Part shown: positions 1 to 8,420 of the stretch, piece by piece
Position numbering within the stretch: the first letter of the stretch is position 1
How the letters are laid out: each line of letters starts with the position of its first letter
From: an uncultured Prevotellaceae bacterium
GTDB lineage: Bacteria; Bacteroidota; Bacteroidia; Bacteroidales; Bacteroidaceae
Length of the DNA: 41,178 bases
Assembly (NCBI GenBank): GCA_937900485.1
Contig: CALCEL010000037.1
Coordinates: 1-41,178, forward strand
Direction of reading: 5' to 3'
Program-made: the position numbers and the translations under genes
The notes under the pieces: generated by a model
The model's input: the letters and a program-made list of their open reading frames with translations, nothing else
Databases searched by the model: none
What the model was told of the DNA's origin: nothing

Positions 1-92
1 TTGTAATACCGAGAATCTATGGTGGAATCCATAATCTCTCTACCTTCAGCCTTCAACGTTTCGATATCACGACAAAATACTTTTCTCCTCAT
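1..92 (-). CDS. N-terminal fragment of an unidentified protein, cut by window edge
   Basis: Reading the minus strand from the ATG at 92-90, the frame stays open to the window edge and begins MRRKVFCRDIETLKAEG, about 30 residues in all. No signal peptide is visible, so a cytoplasmic protein is likely. A Bacteroidetes-type promoter lies directly upstream (111-142), which supports a real start. I do not recognise the family from so short a piece. It follows the binding-protein gene at 171-1103 on the same strand with its own promoter in the gap. The rest lies outside the window. Confidence 0.5.
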   Translation of the reverse strand, partial: MRRKVFCRDIETLKAEGREIMDSTIDSRYY

Positions 93-95
93 ATA

Positions 96-142
96 GCACC
101 TTTTTGGGTGCAAATTTAACAAATTATTCCGAACTGGCCAAA
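96..142 (-). promoter_or_regulatory. Promoter and leader hairpin of the edge gene
   Basis: On the minus strand TTTG (142-139), a 20-base spacer and TAAATTTG (118-111) match the Bacteroidetes sigma consensus TTTG-N19-21-TANNTTTG. Just downstream GCACC-CAAAAA-GGTGC (110-96) forms a small hairpin ending three bases before the ATG. Transcription would start within or next to this hairpin, so it may affect translation initiation. Confidence 0.6.
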
Positions 143-170
143 TATATTTAGAAATTATTTATGTCGTTTA

Positions 171-1103
171 CTATAACAATCTAACCTTATCAGCCTGACG
201 CTCCATAGTCTGAGAGTCAAGGTTCAGAAAACCGTAATGATGATTGTAAGTCACACCCGACGTTATGATCCAACGCAGGAAATCCTTCACGTCCTCATCG
301 TCCTGACTGAATGTTATACCTATTCGGGAAACGGGTATCGTCTCTGTCTTTTCCTGTTCCAACACGTCAATCATCTCATCGATTGTCGTGTTGTTCGTTA
401 TCTCATAGCCCGACAGTCCCTCAGTGTCCACACGTAACAATGACAATCCATCCCTGACTCGTCTTGTCTTAATGTCAAAGATGTTAGGGATGGCGTTGAA
501 CGTCACGCCCAGAGTATCGTTGACCACGGCGTTATTGAGAAAAGCATCGTCACCAGACACTCTCTTGCCTCTCAGATTACATAACGGCTCATCGAAGAAT
601 GTGGCGAAAGAGCCAGAGACAGAGGCTGTGTCATTACTGCTGTATACCACATAAGGAATCTTCCTGTACTCCTCGCGCTCATACTCATCGACGTAGTCCT
701 CCTCATTCTTTGTGAAGAACAATTTCTTCAGGCGCTTCCTGCCCATCGTCTTGCCCGACAACTTCTTGTCGGCGAACGAGTTTTTCTTCGTCACTGGAAG
801 AATGCAGTAGTCACCGAAATACATCACCTCATATCCGTCAATGTTAGAACGTCTGAGAACCACGTTCATGTCAATCTCTGACTTGGCACATCTCTTTGCG
901 AGACAAATCTTAACATCAGGACGCAATGTTGAGTATTCCTCAATCCATTTCTCCATCATCGGACGCACGAAACGAGGACATCTGACATAATAAGACCTGG
1001 CAGCCTTCTCCTCATTGCCGGGAGGATTTTCTGCGTTCAATACAGAATATGAGTCACACAGCGAGAGAGACATAAATATAGCAAAAAAAACAATCCTTTT
1101 CAT
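171..1103 (-). CDS. Secreted PstS-like substrate-binding protein (putative)
   Basis: A 310-residue protein with an N-terminal hydrophobic signal peptide (about residues 1-24, MKRIVFFAIFMSLSLCDSYS), so probably periplasmic or surface exposed. The remainder resembles the periplasmic-binding fold of PstS-type phosphate/solute-binding proteins: an early segment resembling a binding-protein lobe (YYVRCPRFVRPMMEKWIEEY), then a mid-protein stretch naming a central strand (EVMYFGDYCILPVTKKNSFA). No transporter permease or ATPase is adjacent. A stand-alone copy of this fold in Bacteroidetes can serve in sensing or TonB-linked uptake rather than ABC transport; that part is inference. Family assignment is from overall look and is moderate at best. 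Confidence 0.45.
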   Translation of the reverse strand: MKRIVFFAIFMSLSLCDSYSVLNAENPPGNEEKAARSYYVRCPRFVRPMMEKWIEEYSTLRPDVKICLAKRCAKSEIDMNVVLRRSNIDGYEVMYFGDYCILPVTKKNSFADKKLSGKTMGRKRLKKLFFTKNEEDYVDEYEREEYRKIPYVVYSSNDTASVSGSFATFFDEPLCNLRGKRVSGDDAFLNNAVVNDTLGVTFNAIPNIFDIKTRRVRDGLSLLRVDTEGLSGYEITNNTTIDEMIDVLEQEKTETIPVSRIGITFSQDDEDVKDFLRWIITSGVTYNHHYGFLNLDSQTMERQADKVRLL

Positions 1104-1150
1104 ATATTTTCAATGTTAACGAAATCTACAACACCAATCTTTTCACGTCG

Positions 1151-1182
1151 CAAAGCTATAAAGAATTTTAAAAGCAGTCAAT
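1151..1182 (-). promoter_or_regulatory. Promoter of the binding-protein gene
   Basis: On the minus strand TAGCTTTG (1158-1151) fits the -7 consensus TANNTTTG, with ATTG 20 bases upstream as a partial -33 element. It lies about 48 bases upstream of the ATG at 1103. Confidence 0.5.
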
Positions 1183-1618
1183 AGAGAAAATTAAATTTAC
1201 CATTTTTATAGTACTCAGACATACCATAAAATGAGTATAATTTCACACTCGGTTTAATCGTTTTTAATCAGCACGTAACCATAAAAAAGTATAGATATCA
1301 CAACAAAGGTCCCGCATCACTGTCTATCAAATCATAACATTATCACTAACAAAACAAGATTATTATTACATAAAAAGAACAACTCACACACAATATGTGA
1401 CACACGTGAGAGGTGATGCGTGACGAGTTATTACGTCCCATGATACTTAACAATGCCACCACAACCGTCAATCATCTGTTATTCGTACTATAACAACCAA
1501 GGATTAGTGTAATTCGTTAAGGATAAGCAAACGGAGTCGTCTCCATCATCATTAGATGTAACACGTCGGAAAGGAGCATCATGAATGATAATGGACGTAC
1601 GAAATCACCTTACCATTT

Positions 1619-1928
1619 CGCACATTTTTCACTGTCCGAAACTCCTCTTTTTCCGTTGATGTCAGTCAGCGATAAAATGACTTCTGAAGATTTACCATAG
1701 CTTATTCGGCGTCTGAAAATCTCAGGTTAGGACGTTGAAAAGTTCAGGTTAGGATTTTGAAAACTGCAGACCTGTTTGTACACTATATCCTAACCTAAGA
1801 ATTTCAAAAAACAGATATAAGATTTTTAAACATCTTACTATAGGATTATCAGAAAGTTAACCTGATTTTAACTAAAAATAGGCATAGGGAATTTGGTTAC
1901 ACTGCAAATTGTCCTTTATTCCACCTGT
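1619..1928 (-). repeat. Dispersed ~0.3-kb intergenic repeat, copy 1
   Basis: The reverse complement of this stretch matches the stretches at 26773-27100 and 40232-40560 along nearly the whole length. It begins ACAGGTGGAATAAAGGACAATT and runs through the shared core to GGAGTTTCGGACAG. Arm A2 (1806-1788, in the element's direction TGAAATTCTTAGGTTAGGA) faces two tandem arms B1 (1754-1736) and B2 (1732-1714), both starting TCCTAACCTGA. The far end (after about 1635) has diverged from the other two copies, and so has the short A1 arm. It lies downstream of the minus-strand gene ending at 2390 and points the same way. No open frame is conserved among copies. Confidence 0.85.
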
Positions 1929-1974
1929 TTTCAGAAGCAAATAAGTCTCACGCATCACATGAGACATTAAAAAG

Positions 1975-2045
1975 AAAAAGCAAATCTCCCATCGCATTCG
2001 TGGTGTGGCTTTCGCCCAACGAGAACTTGGAAATTTGCTTTTTTT
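1975..2045 (-). terminator. Large hairpin, probable terminator after the PL11-GH43 pair
   Basis: On the minus strand GCAAATTTCC (2038 downward) pairs with GGGAGATTTGC, which runs into a TTTTTCTTTTT tract; inside is a second hairpin with a GGC-GAAA-GCC tetraloop. T-rich sequence on both flanks means it could act in both directions. It is about 345 bases past the stop codon of the GH43 gene, so either that mRNA has a long tail or the structure ends another transcript. Confidence 0.55.
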
Positions 2046-2389
2046 ATCAAATACAATCGAAACCACTCGACCACCAAGAAAAAGGAGAATAAACACCTTT
2101 AACAGTGACGTGCGGAACGGGTGACGTGTGAGTTAGACAAGAGGTGGTCGACGTAAGGGAATACTCTGAAAGAGATTGTCCATGACATCATTCCGAAAGG
2201 CACGAAGACCATAAAGACCGGTGCGCGGCACCGTCATATCTTCTTATCTTAAAACATGTAGTGTTATATTATATATAGGGTGTACAGACACTCACGGTGA
2301 CACTGGTCATAATGACCCAAAACGACAGGTGCGGACTAAACGAGAGCTACCCATAAGAGATGGGACACATCTCGCATCCGCAACACATA

Positions 2390-3553
2390 TCATTTCTTGT
2401 TTTTCTTCGTCTGTTTCTTCCAATACTTCTCAAGACTCTGTGCCTCCTTGACAGTAAGAGGTGCCACAGCGGCATGCTTCTGCTCAGAGAAATTCTCGCG
2501 TTTCATCGGACTGTTCTCCTCGTCAAAATATCCGATCATATTAAAAGTCTTGAAATCAGTAGTCTCCACGAATCCGAAATTATGAGGTCTCCTGCTGTAG
2601 TTATCGAACATGATGACATACTTGTCCTGATTGAGTCTCTTCCAGCAGTTTGGCGCCTCATGTCCCTGTTTCTCCCCATCGTCATACAGGTCATCCTGCA
2701 CATAAGGACCAGTGAGTCGGACACTCGTGGCATGCTTGACAGTGGCTGTTCTCTCATGAGAGACATAAAAGAGATGATACTTATCGCCCACCTTGATAAT
2801 GTCAGAGTCGATGACAGTGTAACGCGGACATCCATTCTCATTCATTGGAGCCTCGAAAAGGAGCTTTGGCTCAGTGAGCATCTGCGTGAAGTCGTCATTC
2901 ATATACACGTAGTAAATCATGTTGACTCCTGTCTTCATACGTATAGTGAAATGAACGAGAAGATGTCCTGCCTCATAGTCGTAGACAGTCTCTGGTGCCC
3001 AGACACATCCCACCTCACTCCAAGGAATCGCTTTTCCATGAATATCGGTGATGCCGGTAGGACACTTGAGTGCTGAGAAATCAAGGTTGGTACGTGTCCA
3101 ATTGATCAAGTCGAACGACTTCATCAACACCAGTCCGCGGTTGTTACCCCATCCGTACTTTCTTCCGTCACGCTCCCACTCTGTCGTTCTGTAGGCTGGA
3201 GCATTCTTATATCCGGCTCTGTCTGCAGACTCACGCTGTGCGAAAATATGCAGGTCAGTCATGGCTAGATAAAAGGCGCCGTCCGGTCCTCTGAAAATAT
3301 GCGGGTCACGTATACCTTTCTGCACCGCGATGGTGTCACCAGCGATGACCGGTTTGTCATCGTTGAGAGAGCGCCATGTATAGGAGTCATAGCTTACAGC
3401 CATGTGCAGTCCATGGTCGCAGTCTTTGTGATAGACCATTATGTAGGCACCCATGTCAGCCTCAGTTGGCACCTCAGTCTTTTTCTTAGCAAAAATGCTT
3501 ATGGTACCGAGTACCATAAGCAATAATGAGATATTTATAGTCTTAAACATCAT
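2390..3553 (-). CDS. Secreted glycoside hydrolase family 43 enzyme
   Basis: A 387-residue protein with a signal peptide (about 1-22). The rest has the features of the five-bladed propeller of GH43, a family of arabinosidases, xylosidases and galactan-active enzymes. Candidate catalytic residues are the aspartate in IRDPHIF (base), the aspartate in VIDSDIIK (pKa modulator) and the glutamate in HEAPNCWK (acid). WAPETVYDY is also typical. The tail is lysine-rich (KYWKKQTKKNKK) and has no T9SS sorting domain. The start lies 11 bases past the stop of the PL11 lyase gene, so the two are probably one transcript. That context suggests it removes arabinan or galactan side chains of rhamnogalacturonan-I. 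Exact subfamily and substrate cannot be told by eye. Confidence 0.85.
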   Translation of the reverse strand: MMFKTINISLLLMVLGTISIFAKKKTEVPTEADMGAYIMVYHKDCDHGLHMAVSYDSYTWRSLNDDKPVIAGDTIAVQKGIRDPHIFRGPDGAFYLAMTDLHIFAQRESADRAGYKNAPAYRTTEWERDGRKYGWGNNRGLVLMKSFDLINWTRTNLDFSALKCPTGITDIHGKAIPWSEVGCVWAPETVYDYEAGHLLVHFTIRMKTGVNMIYYVYMNDDFTQMLTEPKLLFEAPMNENGCPRYTVIDSDIIKVGDKYHLFYVSHERTATVKHATSVRLTGPYVQDDLYDDGEKQGHEAPNCWKRLNQDKYVIMFDNYSRRPHNFGFVETTDFKTFNMIGYFDEENSPMKRENFSEQKHAAVAPLTVKEAQSLEKYWKKQTKKNKK

Positions 3554-3564
3554 TGTCGAACAAG

Positions 3565-6500
3565 TTATTTCATAATCTTCATGACTCCGCTTCTACCATT
3601 CTCTGTTCTGACCTTGAGTATGTACAAGCCGCTGCCGGCGATATAGTCAGACAAAGTAGAGCTGATATCACTCTTTCTGCATGAGAATGTCACCATCTTA
3701 ACACCAGATGCATTGATTACGTCAACAGTGACGTTTTCATCTGCGCTGATGTTGTCGATACCAGTGAAGTACTCGCTATTAGCGTCAACAACCACGATAC
3801 CCTCAGATATTCTTGAAGTGTCGAATGACAGTCCCTCAACAGAGCTGACGACTGTAGGAACGCCAGTCACCGTTGTCACGCCAGACCAGAGTCTGAGCGT
3901 ATCGCCAGCCGCGATGTTTGACAAGAGAGAAGAATAGATGTTAAGAGTGATCTTGGCGCCAGTGTTGAACTTCAGCGTCTTCACATTCTTGATGCCGGCA
4001 CCACTGAGTGTCTCAGTGTTGGCGCTTCCCTTAGAGCGTACGCCAAGGAGGAGATTAGAAGCTGCTCCGAATGTGACGTTCTTAGCACCGAAATCCATAT
4101 ATCCGGCGTATGAAGTGGCAAGGATGCCGACCTGCAGTGTACCGTTGACTGTGACTGATGAGTTGGTCATCGTGACGCCTGTACCGTTAGTTCCAGACAA
4201 TGTGGCACCCTGAGCAACCGTGAGAGCTCCTGTACCGAGGCAAGCCTTAGTACCTATATGTACCTCACCCGCCTTGATGTTCACAGAACCAGTGTTAGTC
4301 CATGCTCCATTGACAGTCATCTTACAGTCTCCAGTCTTGACGAACAAAGAGTTCTCCGTAATCAGACCGTCGAATGTGAAGTTAGTGTCGTCGTTACCTG
4401 CCTGCCATGTGTTCGCGCCAGACCCGCCGTTATTGCTGAATGAGGCGTATCCGCCGAGTGTACCAGTACCAGTGAGTTGTCCCATCTTGAACGTCTTACC
4501 GGTGTTCTGTACTATGACGCCGGAAGGAATGTTGAATGTACCATTCACAGGTCCGTTGCTTGTATCCATAGAGAAACGTCCGTCAGCAGTAGTCACAGCG
4601 TAAGGACAGATAGTACCAGTGAACTCAGAGAAGTTACATGACACGTGAGTACGTGTGGCATACCATCCGCTTCCGGAAATCACTGGGCAGTAGATGTTCA
4701 GCTTACCCTCACCCGTAATCTTATTACTGAAAGTCACGCTGTTGATGTTAGCGAGGTACCAAGTACCAGTCTTTCCGCTTGGCACGTTGATAGGGTTTGT
4801 GGTAGCCTGGTTATCATAGAGAGTACCATTTTGGAACTCAACAGCCTTTGCCACGTTACCGCTGTTGTTCTGTACCGTACCACCGGCGATGATCATCTTC
4901 TCGAGGTAAGAGCCAGTGGAGTAAGTCTTCAACCATCCGTTACCCTTCTTTGTGAGCACTGTTCCATAGAAGGACTTGCTCTGAGTGAAGTCCGCAGAGT
5001 TGTTGATGACTCCACCTTCTTCACCGATGAAACGTATAGGACTGCCGTTTGTCACTGTGGCTGTGGTCTGAAGCACTGCGCCGTTCTCGATAGTGAAAAG
5101 GTTAGAGTTGGTTGTCATGGCTCCGAGGTTACCTGTCGCCTTATTATCATTAGCGAGTACGGACACCTTGACTGTTCCGCCCTTCAGGTAGTTACCGCCT
5201 GTGTAGCTGTTCTCTGTAGAGATGGTCACAGTACCAGTTCCCTCCTTGACTAGAGAACCTGACACTATTGAACCGATACCGGAAACAGTATATGCATTAG
5301 GTGATGAGAAGTTGAAGTTCATCACATCCGGAGCGACGTCCTCAGTGACATTCACTGTTGTGGATGAAGCCTCATCAGTGAAATCAACCACATCATTCTT
5401 GACGAAATAGTCTGGTGTCTTATTCGCATCTGAAGAGACGTAGAAGTTCAGTGCGTTTGCGAAGTCCCATGTTGTAGACGCGTCACCGGTCCACACAATC
5501 TCTGTGGCGCCACGCACTGAACCGAGCGTGAGTATGAGGTTACCCTGGTCATCAACAGACAGACCAGCTTTGTTTTCTGTTACTCCCTCGATTCTTATGT
5601 TAGCCAACGAACCGCTTATCGTTCCAACCTTACCAATGATATAGTCACCTGTGGCAAGTGTGGACTCACCGTCTGCCATGTGCTCAACGACCTCGATGAC
5701 AGGCTGCAAATACTGTGGTCCGTACTTCTGCCATACAGAAGCAGTCTTTTTCTCGATAGAGAGCTTGTCCGCAATGATCTTGTCGCACTTCAGACCGTCA
5801 GAGTACAGATCGAGTACAATACGAGAACCGAATCCTAAGGCAAGGGTTGAGTCAACAGTTATGACACCTTGATTGTCTGCGCCTCCAGGACGAATCACTG
5901 AGCCGTAGTCAGCCTTGACGCTCATGAACTCACCACCGTCGGAGTTAAGCTCGGAGAATCTGTTAAGCCACAACGGAGACTTCTTCAAGGTACCGTCGAA
6001 CTCCAGCGTACCGGCCCACACGTTAGTCTCTCCCGTATATGTCATGTCGACCTTCGGCAGTTTCAGTATACCGTCACCTTGCTTGACCAGACGCATGTCA
6101 CCTGTCAGCGCACCGCCAGACACCTCGCAAGTGTAATAGTCATAGTTAATAGGTGTAGCCTTTACCGTAGTGTTGCCGGCGGCTGTACCCTGAACCCATG
6201 AAGGAACGTAGAATGTCACCATGTATGGAGACGCACCGTCCTGTATGTTAATCTTTGTGTCATTCATCTCACACACGATGAGATGGTCGTCGACAGAAGT
6301 AATAGTACCTCCGTCAGCAATCTCCACACGTCCTGTCATAGTGTTTGTAGGAGGAGCCTGAGTGATGCCTTCCAGCTCACCAAGGAAATAAGACTTGTGA
6401 GGTGGCTGGTTATAACCCACTGACTGCCATACCATAGCGTTGCGATACTGATGGTCTGACCAGAGTGTAGGAATACGATACTTAGTATATATAGGTGTAG

Positions 6501-8235
6501 TATACACAAGGATTGCCGTGTTGTCACTCTTTCTCATCACAAGTTCCTCACGCCAGTCACCATAGATATCAGCAATCGCACCCGGGTTATTCTTCGACCA
6601 GTTGTTACACTTTGAGTCTGGGAAGTTCCATCGTCCGGTACCGGCTGGCTTGTAGATTGCTCCGTATCCCTCAGTTCCCGGACTGTCGAAATACTCGTCG
6701 AGAAGGTCACCATCCCAATAGATTCTCTGGTTCAGGTCAGCCCAACTGATAAAGGCGTCGCCATTGAGCTCTGAGACGAACTTGTCAGCGACAGAGCTTA
6801 TCCATGAAGATGACACGCTTCGTCCCACACTACCAGGATAGTCGTTTGTGAAGTTAGCCATCAGCGCTCTACCATCATCACCGTCTGCGTTATGCTTCAC
6901 GTACACCTTGCTGGTGGCGGCGTTACGATAGTTACATCCGTAGTTGGCTCTATATTCCTCAAGACATCCGAACTGTTCCTCGTACTTACGGTATGGGTCG
7001 AAGTCAGAACAGTGCTGAGCGTCACCATGTCCATATGCGGTAGTAGACAATCCGTAACCGTTATCGTCGATAACCATTGAACCGAATATTATCTCATCTC
7101 TACCATCCCAGTCAACGTCACCCACGGCAAAGTTATGGTATCCGTTACCAAACCAAGGACTGCTGGAGTTGCTGGTCTCCCAATACCAACGCTGAGTAAG
7201 AGCATGTGTCTCAGGGTCGACATCGTAAGCTGTCATCTTATGCTTAGTGTAGCAACCACGTCCGAGGAATATACTTGCCTTACGTCCATCAAGGTATGGA
7301 GCACCGAAGTAGTGCTTGGTGGAGCGGTGACCGACTATACCTGAGCCCCAGTCTGTGTCAAGTCCTCTGGTGAGAGGATATGACATATAGTCTGGATGTG
7401 ATGAAGGTCCAATCTGATATGGTTTTCCGGTAGCACCCTCGAGATAGAGCAGGTACTCGTTACCTGAGGATGTATACTCAATACCATTCCATCGAGTATC
7501 CACTGTTGTGCTGCCAATGGTCGTTGTTGTTCCGTCGGCATGATGGATGTACGCATTATCTTGTATACGTAACAAAACCTCGGCCTTGCCGTCTCTATCC
7601 CAGTCGAAGCACACGCAGTCCCACTGCTCATCCGCACCGGCGAGCATATTAGGACCGAGATCAATCCACCACAGTCTGTTTCCCTTATGATCATAGCAGT
7701 CAAGCTGATGGAACATCTTGGTGTTTGTCACATCAGCTGCAGCGTCACACTTACGCTTCACGATAAACTCACATATTCCGTCACCATCAAGGTCACCTAA
7801 AGAAATATCGTTGAGAACGTAATGACTGCTCACGTCATTCCCGTCACGGTCGGTCGGATTAGCCACAGGAATAGTGAGCACACCGTTTTCCCACCGTGTG
7901 ACAACATCTGACAATTCCTGCTCAACACCACGCACCACGGCAGCCACCTGATATTTGCTGGCTGAGGTACCTGAGGTGTGATTATAGTTTGATGCAGTAA
8001 GATTCTCAGCGATTTTCGAACCATTACAATACAAGTTGTAGGTGACATCGTAATACTCTTCACCTAACACACGCCAAGAGACAAGGTTACCGCTTGTGGA
8101 TGAAGGTACCGCCACCAATCCTCTGTTAAGCTTATCAGTGATACGCTGGGCATTAACATTGAAGGAGCTGGAAGAAATAAGAATGAGAGCCAATGCAGAC
8201 ATTAGTCTCCTTCCGGTTAGTTGGATTTTGTTCAT
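3565..8235 (-). CDS. Giant secreted rhamnogalacturonan lyase (PL11) with PATR-like repeats and T9SS sorting tail
   Basis: A 1556-residue protein. I chose ATG 8235 (MNKIQLTGRRLMSALALILISSS), which gives a clean signal peptide; an upstream in-frame extension lacks support. Residues about 30-630 match polysaccharide lyase family 11, an eight-bladed propeller with Ca-binding loops: SLGDLDGDGICEFIVKR, DWDRDGKAEVLLR, VGDVDWDGRDEIIFGS, YGDWREELVMR. These enzymes cut the rhamnose-galacturonate backbone of RG-I by beta-elimination. Residues about 640-1465 are Ser/Thr/Gly/Asn-rich beta-strand repeats resembling autotransporter-associated PATR repeats (for example LVKEGTGTVTISTENSYTGG). The last ~80 residues (GLYILKVRTENGRSGVMKIMK) are a type A T9SS C-terminal domain. 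Ordinary PL11 enzymes are about 600 residues. It is probably surface-anchored or released by T9SS and is co-transcribed with GH43. Confidence 0.9.
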   Translation of the reverse strand: MNKIQLTGRRLMSALALILISSSSFNVNAQRITDKLNRGLVAVPSSTSGNLVSWRVLGEEYYDVTYNLYCNGSKIAENLTASNYNHTSGTSASKYQVAAVVRGVEQELSDVVTRWENGVLTIPVANPTDRDGNDVSSHYVLNDISLGDLDGDGICEFIVKRKCDAAADVTNTKMFHQLDCYDHKGNRLWWIDLGPNMLAGADEQWDCVCFDWDRDGKAEVLLRIQDNAYIHHADGTTTTIGSTTVDTRWNGIEYTSSGNEYLLYLEGATGKPYQIGPSSHPDYMSYPLTRGLDTDWGSGIVGHRSTKHYFGAPYLDGRKASIFLGRGCYTKHKMTAYDVDPETHALTQRWYWETSNSSSPWFGNGYHNFAVGDVDWDGRDEIIFGSMVIDDNGYGLSTTAYGHGDAQHCSDFDPYRKYEEQFGCLEEYRANYGCNYRNAATSKVYVKHNADGDDGRALMANFTNDYPGSVGRSVSSSWISSVADKFVSELNGDAFISWADLNQRIYWDGDLLDEYFDSPGTEGYGAIYKPAGTGRWNFPDSKCNNWSKNNPGAIADIYGDWREELVMRKSDNTAILVYTTPIYTKYRIPTLWSDHQYRNAMVWQSVGYNQPPHKSYFLGELEGITQAPPTNTMTGRVEIADGGTITSVDDHLIVCEMNDTKINIQDGASPYMVTFYVPSWVQGTAAGNTTVKATPINYDYYTCEVSGGALTGDMRLVKQGDGILKLPKVDMTYTGETNVWAGTLEFDGTLKKSPLWLNRFSELNSDGGEFMSVKADYGSVIRPGGADNQGVITVDSTLALGFGSRIVLDLYSDGLKCDKIIADKLSIEKKTASVWQKYGPQYLQPVIEVVEHMADGESTLATGDYIIGKVGTISGSLANIRIEGVTENKAGLSVDDQGNLILTLGSVRGATEIVWTGDASTTWDFANALNFYVSSDANKTPDYFVKNDVVDFTDEASSTTVNVTEDVAPDVMNFNFSSPNAYTVSGIGSIVSGSLVKEGTGTVTISTENSYTGGNYLKGGTVKVSVLANDNKATGNLGAMTTNSNLFTIENGAVLQTTATVTNGSPIRFIGEEGGVINNSADFTQSKSFYGTVLTKKGNGWLKTYSTGSYLEKMIIAGGTVQNNSGNVAKAVEFQNGTLYDNQATTNPINVPSGKTGTWYLANINSVTFSNKITGEGKLNIYCPVISGSGWYATRTHVSCNFSEFTGTICPYAVTTADGRFSMDTSNGPVNGTFNIPSGVIVQNTGKTFKMGQLTGTGTLGGYASFSNNGGSGANTWQAGNDDTNFTFDGLITENSLFVKTGDCKMTVNGAWTNTGSVNIKAGEVHIGTKACLGTGALTVAQGATLSGTNGTGVTMTNSSVTVNGTLQVGILATSYAGYMDFGAKNVTFGAASNLLLGVRSKGSANTETLSGAGIKNVKTLKFNTGAKITLNIYSSLLSNIAAGDTLRLWSGVTTVTGVPTVVSSVEGLSFDTSRISEGIVVVDANSEYFTGIDNISADENVTVDVINASGVKMVTFSCRKSDISSTLSDYIAGSGLYILKVRTENGRSGVMKIMK

Positions 8236-8265
8236 AATTTTGATAGTTAGATATAAATTGCTTCG

Positions 8266-8299
8266 CAAAATTACATTTAAAAAACAAAAAAGTAACAAA
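8266..8299 (-). promoter_or_regulatory. Promoter of the PL11-GH43 operon
   Basis: On the minus strand TAATTTTG (8273-8266) is a good -7 element about 30 bases before the ATG at 8235. TTTG (8299-8296) lies 22 bases upstream, slightly longer than the usual 19-21. Confidence 0.55.
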
Positions 8300-8373
8300 T
8301 CATCTGAGTTTTAATCTCATTTGACATCACATTACCCGATTTGTTGCCTTTTTGACTTCAGACACGGCTTTTT

Positions 8374-8405
8374 TTTGCTCATTCTACAATAATTCGCTAT
8401 TTTTG
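8374..8405 (+). promoter_or_regulatory. Promoter of the porP-gldKLMN operon
   Basis: TTTG (8374-8377), a 20-base spacer and TATTTTTG (8398-8405) match the Bacteroidetes promoter consensus. The start codon at 8421 is only 15 bases past the -7 box, so the leader is very short. It also argues against the longer frame opening upstream. Confidence 0.65.
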
Positions 8406-8420
8406 CAGTTGATATATGAT

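Larger units (their letters stand above)
1104..2389. other. 1.3-kb intergenic region: promoter, repeat copy, hairpins
   Basis: No credible gene is visible. Short frames here lack family features. The stretch holds the promoter of the gene at 171-1103, AT-rich sequence (about 1180-1560), repeat copy 1 (1619-1928), a large terminator-like structure (1975-2045), and small perfect hairpins: CGGTGC-GCG-GCACCG (2219-2233) and GGTCAT-A-ATGACC (2305-2317). It is the longest non-coding stretch in the window. Part of it may be the 3' untranslated region of the GH43 gene ending at 2390. Confidence 0.6.

Noticed and set aside
1619..1928. Repeat copy considered as an insertion sequence or CRISPR remnant
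   Set aside because: No transposase, no clear terminal inverted repeats or target duplication, and the short arms are not regularly spaced units with unique spacers.
1872..2096. 74-residue minus-strand frame in the 1.3-kb gap
   Set aside because: It spans the large hairpin and the start of the dispersed repeat, is not conserved in the other repeat copies and has no recognisable domain.
4645..5253. Plus-strand 202-residue frame opposite the PL11 repeats
   Set aside because: It is antisense to a well-supported gene, has no family features and arises from codon bias of the Ser/Thr/Gly repeats. Similar antisense frames over GH43, GH51 and others were dropped for the same reason.
8236..8298. N-terminal extension of the PL11 protein
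   Set aside because: It would begin inside the promoter and put a second hydrophobic stretch before a good signal peptide.
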